Source: Synergistaceae bacterium (lineage in GTDB: Bacteria; Synergistota; Synergistia; Synergistales; Synergistaceae). From it: a DNA stretch of 10,233 bases. Location: NCBI GenBank assembly GCA_028702015.1, contig JAQVPO010000023.1, positions 1-10,233 of the forward strand, in the 5' to 3' direction. Every line of letters starts with the position of its first letter. The first letter of the stretch is position 1. This document shows positions 6,928 through 10,233 of this stretch, piece after piece. Made by a program: the position numbers and the translations under genes. Below the pieces are notes generated by a model. The model had not been told where the DNA came from, did not search any database, and was given only the letters and a program-made list of their open reading frames with translations.

Positions 6928-7598
6928 GATAGCTGTGCCATGTCCTCCTATAAATTTTGTTGCAGAATGCACAACAATATCCGCACCATGTTCGAATGGT
7001 CTGAAAAGATACGGAGTCGCGAAAGTGTTATCTACAATAACCGGGATCGAATGCCTGTGTGCTATTTCTGTTATTTTTTCAACATCGATTACTTCGCAGT
7101 TCGGGTTGCCCAGGCTTTCGATGAAGATAGCTTTTGTCTCCGGCTTTATTGCTTTTTCATATCCTTCAACGTCATAAGGATCAACAAACGTTGTGCTTAC
7201 TCCGTACAAAGGCAAGGTCTTAGCAAGCAGGTTATAAGTGCCTCCATATATTGTTTTTTCAGCAACGATATGATCTCCTGCGTGGGCGATCCCCTGTATC
7301 GCATAACTTACAGCGGCTGCGCCGCTGGCAACAGCCAGTGCGGCAGATCCTCCCTCAAGAGCAGCGATCCTTCTCTCAAAAACATCCTGTGTGGGATTTG
7401 ACAGCCTTCCATAAATATTGCCAGCCTCTTTCAGTGCAAAGCGGTCTGCTGCATGCTGGCTGCTGTGAAAAACATAAGAAGATGTCTGATAGATCGGAAC
7501 AGCCCTTGCATCAGTAGATGCGTCAGGCTGTTCCTGCCCAGCATGAAGCTGTATCGTCTCAAATCTATAATTTTTACTCATATCCAACCCTTCCTTCT

Positions 7599-7742
7599 TT
7601 AGTATATTCTGCAATATATTCCAAAGGGAACAGCTTCGGGTATTTCACTGCTGCCTATAATTTCTGCCACGTTTTTACAGGTACGCATTCGATCATTTTC
7701 AAAACGTTTCTTCGTTTCTATTTTCACAATAAAAACACACAC
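7599..7742 (-). CDS. small 47-aa protein or leader peptide at the head of the cys operon
   Basis: A GTG-started ORF of 47 codons preceded by a near-perfect Shine-Dalgarno, AAGGAGGG (7748-7755), with a 5-nt spacer. The product begins [14 protein letters not shown] and ends [10 protein letters not shown]. It is mixed in composition, charged in the first half, has no membrane segment and carries cysteines at residues 2, 22 and 44. It ends 17 bp before the sulfhydrylase start, within the same transcript, about 45 bp downstream of the predicted promoter start point. I do not recognise a family. Its place and ribosome site argue for a translated small protein or a regulatory leader that couples translation to the sulfhydrylase. 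A second, overlapping GTG (7738-7740) would give only 13 codons ([13 protein letters not shown]), with two early cysteines. Confidence 0.6.
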   Translation of the reverse strand: MCVFIVKIETKKRFENDRMRTCKNVAEIIGSSEIPEAVPFGIYCRIY

Positions 7743-7783
7743 GTTATCCCTCCTTAAAAATTAATAATTCATATATGTTTAAT

Positions 7784-7821
7784 ATGATATGACATACTAT
7801 CATGCTGTTTTTATTTGTCAA
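7784..7821 (-). promoter_or_regulatory. cys operon promoter with an inverted repeat around the -10 box
   Basis: On the minus strand TTGACA (7816-7821), a 16-bp spacer and TAGTAT (7794-7799) make a good sigma-A promoter. The arms ATGATA (7784-7789) and TATCAT (7798-7803) form an inverted repeat with an 8-bp centre overlapping the -10 region, a likely repressor site. The predicted 5' leader is only about 45 nt, too short for an S-box or T-box riboswitch; I see neither. Confidence 0.65.
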
Positions 7822-7900
7822 CAATAAAATACAGCTTTTCAAAAAAACCTGTCTGCTGAAATCATTAAAAAACTAAAGAAACTTTTTTAGAATTTACATC

Positions 7901-7920
7901 ACACTTCAAGTCATACATGA
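7901..7920 (+). repeat. IS30-end-like sequence upstream of hydE
   Basis: These 20 bases match the left inverted repeat region of the IS at 9151-9170 in 16 of 20 positions, starting with an identical ACACTTCAAGT. The two lie in the same orientation on either side of hydE. It may be a decayed IS end or coincidence. Confidence 0.25.
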
Positions 7921-7939
7921 CATTCATATTTAGTATATG

Positions 7940-7966
7940 TGATATATATGATATATATGATATATC
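7940..7966 (+). repeat. three tandem 9-bp repeats in the hydE upstream region
   Basis: TGATATATA occurs three times with a 9-bp period (guanines at 7941, 7950 and 7959), the last copy ending in C. It embeds two TATGAT -10-like boxes, and ATGACA (7917-7922) is a poor -35 candidate. It ends about 15 bp before the strong Shine-Dalgarno, so it is in or next to the hydE promoter. Confidence 0.7.
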
Positions 7967-7981
7967 TTTGAGCAATCTCAC

Positions 7982-8119
7982 AAAAGGAGGGGCAATTTAA
8001 TACCCAAAACTGTAAGGCATATTTTTAATGGGACTTTAGTTCCTGATGACAGCATCGCACAGAATATCCTCAAATCCAGAGACCAAAACTCTTGTAAAAA
8101 AGATTCAGCTGCTGTAGTT
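7982..8119 (+). promoter_or_regulatory. strong Shine-Dalgarno and in-frame upstream extension of hydE lacking a standard start
   Basis: AAAAGGAGG (7982-7990) is an excellent ribosome site, but no ATG, GTG or TTG follows at usable distance. In the hydE frame an ATA codon sits 9 nt downstream (8000-8002), and the frame stays open from there into hydE (PKTVRHIFNGTLVPDDSIAQ...). Either AUA initiates, or an ATG has mutated, or the site is a leftover of a lost leader. Confidence 0.45.
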
Positions 8120-9124
8120 TTGGTAGACAAACTTGAAAAGCAAAGACATCTTTCAAAGGACGAACTTATCTTTCTTATCTCATCACGTAACTGTAACTTG
8201 AGCGAATATCTTTTTGAAAAATCAAGGAATGCGATGAAGTGTTACTATGAAAACAATATATATATTCGCGGGCTGATCGAATTCACAAATTTCTGTAAAA
8301 ACGCCTGCTTTTACTGCGGAATAAGAAGAAGCAATCTCTCTGCAGACCGCTACCGTCTTACAGAAGAGCAAATCTCTCAGGCATGTAAAACAGGATACGA
8401 CCTGGGATTCCGTACATTTGTGCTTCAGGGCAGAGAAGATCCTTACTTCTCTGATGAAAAAATAATTTCCATTTTAAAAAACATTAAAAATTGCTATCCG
8501 GATTATGCAGTTACTCTGTCCATCGGTGAAAAACCAAGAGAAAGCTACCATGCATTTTTTCATACCGGGGCTGACCGTTATCTGCTTCGGTATGAAACTG
8601 CGAATCCCAGACATTATTCTATGCTTCATCCTGCTGATATGTCTTTTACAAACAGAAAACGCTGCCTTATGGATCTGAAGGAAATCGGCTATCAGGTTGG
8701 ATCGGGATTTATGATTGGCTCGCCTTTTCAGACGGTTGAACATATTGCAGATGATATCTGCTTTCTTTATGAGCTGCAAGCACAGATGGCAGGCATCGGT
8801 CCTTTTATTCCCCACCACGATACCCAGTTTGCTGAAATTTCCAGCGGATCCGCAGAACTTACTGTCTTTATTATCGGATTGCTGCGTCTTATGCTTCCAA
8901 GCTCACTAATTCCCTCTGCTACAGCACTAGGTACAGTTGATACGATGGGAAGGGAGCGAGGAATTCTCGCAGGTGCCAATGTTGTCATGCCAAACCTTTC
9001 GCCTATCGAGGCAAGAAATAAATATCTTCTCTATGACAATAAAATATGTACCGGCGATGAAGCTGCAGAATGCGCTTCTGCATGCAGAGGCACATTGAAA
9101 GTATCGGATATGAGATTGCTGTAA
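8120..9124 (+). CDS. hydE: [FeFe] hydrogenase H-cluster radical SAM maturase HydE
   Basis: This radical SAM enzyme helps build the diiron subcluster of [FeFe] hydrogenase together with HydG and HydF. In the 334-aa form starting at TTG 8120, the [4Fe-4S]/SAM motif is CKNACFYC (Cys59, Cys63, Cys66; C-x3-C-x2-C). It is followed by the HydE-typical QGREDPYFS, SIGEKPRESY, GADRYLLRYETANP, GSGFMIGSPFQT, GIGPFIPHHDT, SATALGTV and GANVVMPN. The C-terminal cysteines C-x7-C-x3-C (ICTGDEAAECASAC) resemble the second cluster site of some HydEs, with a slightly different spacing. These motifs set it apart from BioB and PylB. The TTG has no ribosome site, while the frame is open about 40 codons upstream to a strong Shine-Dalgarno, so the true N-terminus is uncertain. 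HydF, HydG and hydrogenase genes are not in the window; an IS30 element starts 20 bp after the stop. Confidence 0.93.
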   Translation: MVDKLEKQRHLSKDELIFLISSRNCNLSEYLFEKSRNAMKCYYENNIYIRGLIEFTNFCKNACFYCGIRRSNLSADRYRLTEEQISQACKTGYDLGFRTFVLQGREDPYFSDEKIISILKNIKNCYPDYAVTLSIGEKPRESYHAFFHTGADRYLLRYETANPRHYSMLHPADMSFTNRKRCLMDLKEIGYQVGSGFMIGSPFQTVEHIADDICFLYELQAQMAGIGPFIPHHDTQFAEISSGSAELTVFIIGLLRLMLPSSLIPSATALGTVDTMGRERGILAGANVVMPNLSPIEARNKYLLYDNKICTGDEAAECASACRGTLKVSDMRLL

Positions 9125-9144
9125 CCAAAGGTGATTTTATTGGT

Positions 9145-9167
9145 AGATTTACACTTCAAGTGCAACA
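9145..9167 (+). repeat. IS30 left inverted repeat
   Basis: It reads AGATTTACACT followed by the core TCAAGTGCAACA, and matches the reverse complement of 10208-10230 at 19 of 23 positions. One more matching base (9144 with 10231) may extend it. Confidence 0.88.
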
Positions 9168-9206
9168 AGAGTAACAGAAGCTGGTTCGGTAGATAATAAA
9201 TAATAG

Positions 9207-9281
9207 AGCCCAAGGCGGGCACTTTCGCTAAAATGGTGTTACCAGACAACATAAAGCGAAGGAGGCCCATAGCCTTGAGCT
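9207..9281 (+). promoter_or_regulatory. long hairpin burying the transposase ribosome site and start codon
   Basis: Nested complementary blocks are AGC 9207-9209 with GCT 9279-9281, CAAGGC 9211-9216 with GCCTTG 9272-9277, GGGC 9217-9220 with GCCC 9265-9268, and CTTTCGCT 9222-9229 with AGCGAAGG 9255-9262 (one G-U pair). Together they make about 21 pairs around a 25-nt loop, with small internal loops. The Shine-Dalgarno AAGGAGG (9259-9265) and the TTG start (9275-9277) are both inside the stem. Repression of read-through translation is the inferred role. Confidence 0.6.
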
Positions 9282-10219
9282 ATAAACATCTTACACCAGA
9301 ATCGAGAGAAATAATACTGCGTGGAATTATTTCAGGCAGCAGCTTTACAGAGATATCAAAGATGATAGGCTGCAACAAAAGCACAGTAAGCAGGGAGATA
9401 AAGCGCAACGGAGGCCGGAAACGTTACAGCTGTCATCAGGCTCAGAAGAGATATAGCTTGGAGAGGAAAAAGAGCCGAAGAAAATACAAGCTTCTTTCAG
9501 ACGAAACGTTGTTCAGAATTATAGAAGAGAGGATATTAAAATATTGGTCCCCGGAGCAGATCGTGGGGAGAATAAGACCTGACATATCAGTTCCTACGAT
9601 ATACAGGGCAATACGAAAGGACCTGTTTGAAAAGCCTGAAATCAGACAATACCTAAGATGCAAAGGCAAGGGCAACAAACGAAATAAGCAGGAGAAACGG
9701 GGCAAACTTACCGGCTGTTTATCAATAGACCATCGTCCTTCTGAGGCAGGGTTGAGGTCAAGGATCGGAGATTTTGAAGGTGACACTGTAATAGGAAAAC
9801 ATCGTACAGGAGTTATCCTGAGCCTCGTAGACAGAATGTCCAGGTTTTTATTTGCATCCAGGCTTCAGAACAAGGATTCAGAAATACTTGCAGAATCAGT
9901 GGTAGAACTTCTGAAAGAAGAACCCTGCTGCACAATAACAGTTGATAACGGGAAGGAATTTGCCCAACACAAGTACATAACAGAAGAGCTTGGCGCACAG
10001 GTATATTTCGCCCACCCTCACAGCCCCTGGGAGAGGGGTACCAATGAGAACACCAACAAACTGCTGCGTCAGTTTATCCCAAAAGGGAGCAGCATGAAGA
10101 AACTAACTCAAAAACAGCTGGACCACTATGTGAGACTGCTGAATAACAGACCGAGAAAGTGCCTGAACTATCTTACTCCGTCCGAAGTTTATTACGGAAA
10201 CTGCAACTGTTGCACTTGA
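9275..10219 (+). CDS. IS30-family DDE transposase
   Basis: This is a 314-aa transposase of the IS30 family, which cuts and joins IS ends. N-terminal helix-turn-helix: SYKHLTPESREII then FTEISKMIGCNKSTVSREIKRNG. The RNase H-like catalytic domain has RIGDFEGDTVIG (first Asp, residue 170), TITVDNGKEFA (second Asp, 224) and PWERGTNENTNKLLRQF (Glu, 258), a D-x53-D-x33-E spacing typical of IS30. The C-terminus NNRPRKCLNYLTPSEV is also typical. The TTG at 9275 is preferred because AAGGAGG (9259-9265) precedes it by 9 nt and family members usually begin MSYKHLT. An in-frame ATG at 9233 would add 14 residues but has no ribosome site and lies in a hairpin loop. The stop codon lies within the right inverted repeat. 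No frameshift or missing catalytic residue is visible. Confidence 0.93.
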   Translation: MSYKHLTPESREIILRGIISGSSFTEISKMIGCNKSTVSREIKRNGGRKRYSCHQAQKRYSLERKKSRRKYKLLSDETLFRIIEERILKYWSPEQIVGRIRPDISVPTIYRAIRKDLFEKPEIRQYLRCKGKGNKRNKQEKRGKLTGCLSIDHRPSEAGLRSRIGDFEGDTVIGKHRTGVILSLVDRMSRFLFASRLQNKDSEILAESVVELLKEEPCCTITVDNGKEFAQHKYITEELGAQVYFAHPHSPWERGTNENTNKLLRQFIPKGSSMKKLTQKQLDHYVRLLNNRPRKCLNYLTPSEVYYGNCNCCT

Positions 10220-10230
10220 TTTGACAATCT
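10208..10230 (-). repeat. IS30 right inverted repeat
   Basis: The perfect core TGTTGCACTTGA (10208-10219) is the reverse complement of 9156-9167. The last codons and the TGA stop of the transposase lie in it. Confidence 0.88.
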
Positions 10231-10233
10231 AAG

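Larger units (their letters stand above)
6282..7581 (-). pseudogene. O-acetylhomoserine sulfhydrylase gene, frameshifted by a 22-bp tandem duplication
   Basis: This encodes O-acetylhomoserine aminocarboxypropyltransferase, a Cys/Met-metabolism PLP enzyme that makes homocysteine from O-acetylhomoserine and sulfide. Frame one (start 7581, SD-like AGGAAGGG) begins [15 protein letters not shown] and contains [22 protein letters not shown] (57-78), [11 protein letters not shown] (181-191) with Asp184, and [16 protein letters not shown] (205-220) with the PLP lysine Lys209. It stops at TGA 6889-6891 after 230 codons. The C-terminal half continues in another frame to 6282 with GKFPFLTEPNPSYHG, SLVIHPASTTHSQ and VRLSIGTEH. 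A perfect 22-bp tandem repeat (6874-6917) lies exactly at the break. Removing one copy gives a continuous 425-aa protein of normal family length. The C-half also has its own TTG start (6917) with a GGAGGAG ribosome site. The gene sits between a 47-aa ORF and cysK in one operon. An assembly error is the main alternative. Confidence 0.93.
9145..10230 (+). mobile_element. complete IS30-family insertion sequence (~1.09 kb)
   Basis: The element is bounded by 23-bp imperfect terminal inverted repeats (9145-9167 and 10208-10230, 19 of 23 matching, sharing a perfect 12-bp inner core TCAAGTGCAACA) and holds one transposase gene. Size and layout fit the IS30 family. It lies 20 bp after hydE in the same orientation. 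Target duplication cannot be tested because the window ends 3 bp after the right repeat. It looks intact and possibly active. Confidence 0.9.

Noticed and set aside
6940..7401. 153-aa plus-strand ORF opposite the sulfhydrylase gene
   Set aside because: It lies antisense to clearly conserved coding sequence, has no ribosome site and has an implausible composition.
7582..7800. Possible S-box or T-box riboswitch before the cys operon
   Set aside because: The leader between the predicted promoter and the first ribosome site is only about 45 nt, and no conserved riboswitch core is visible.
9233..9274. ATG at 9233 as the transposase start
   Set aside because: No Shine-Dalgarno before it and it lies in the loop of a strong hairpin; TTG 9275 has AAGGAGG at 9 nt and gives the family-typical beginning. 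Kept only as an alternative.
1..10233. CRISPR arrays, tRNA or rRNA genes
   Set aside because: No regularly spaced repeats of CRISPR type, no cloverleaf-like sequence with a TTCRA-type arm and no rRNA-like stretch was found in the intergenic regions.

Overview
The window looks like a chromosomal segment of an anaerobic, moderately AT-rich bacterium, most likely Bacillota (Clostridia) or Synergistota. The evidence is the gene content: a tungstate/molybdate importer, an XdhC-type molybdenum hydroxylase maturation factor, an [FeFe]-hydrogenase maturase (HydE), an Rrf2-type Cys-cluster regulator and strong AGGAGG-type ribosome binding sites. The phylum cannot be decided from sequence reading alone.

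Layout. (1) 1-1592: the end of an ABC transporter ATPase gene and the complete substrate-binding protein gene wtpA, closed by a perfect 16-bp stem terminator that also serves the facing gene. (2) 1632-2813 (minus): a MalY/PatB-family C-S lyase/aminotransferase. A ~500-bp divergent intergenic region follows. (3) 3310-4395 (plus): an XdhC-family protein with its two recognised domains in the reverse of the usual order. (4) 4549-5001 (plus): an Rrf2-family regulator with a cysteine cluster and a palindrome in front of it. (5) 5258-7821 (minus): a sulfur-assimilation operon with a clear promoter, a previously easy-to-miss 47-aa small ORF, an O-acetylhomoserine sulfhydrylase gene broken by a perfect 22-bp tandem duplication, cysK, and a terminator. 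(6) 8120-9124 (plus): hydE, whose start is problematic. (7) 9145-10230: a complete IS30-family insertion sequence directly after hydE, with both terminal inverted repeats visible.

How the genes fit together. MalY/PatB (C-S lyase), O-acetylhomoserine sulfhydrylase, CysK and probably the Rrf2 regulator form a sulfur amino-acid theme. The W/Mo importer and XdhC form a molybdenum/tungsten enzyme theme. HydE belongs to H-cluster assembly, but its usual partners HydF and HydG and the hydrogenase are not in view.

The most interesting items are: the 22-bp duplication, which splits the sulfhydrylase into two halves that together keep every residue, the second half having its own ribosome binding site and TTG start; the 47-aa ORF at the head of that operon; a hydE reading frame that extends about 40 codons upstream to an excellent Shine-Dalgarno sequence but with only AUA where a start codon should be; and a ~21-bp imperfect hairpin that would bury both the Shine-Dalgarno and the start codon of the IS30 transposase in read-through transcripts. 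I saw no wholly new multi-gene system.
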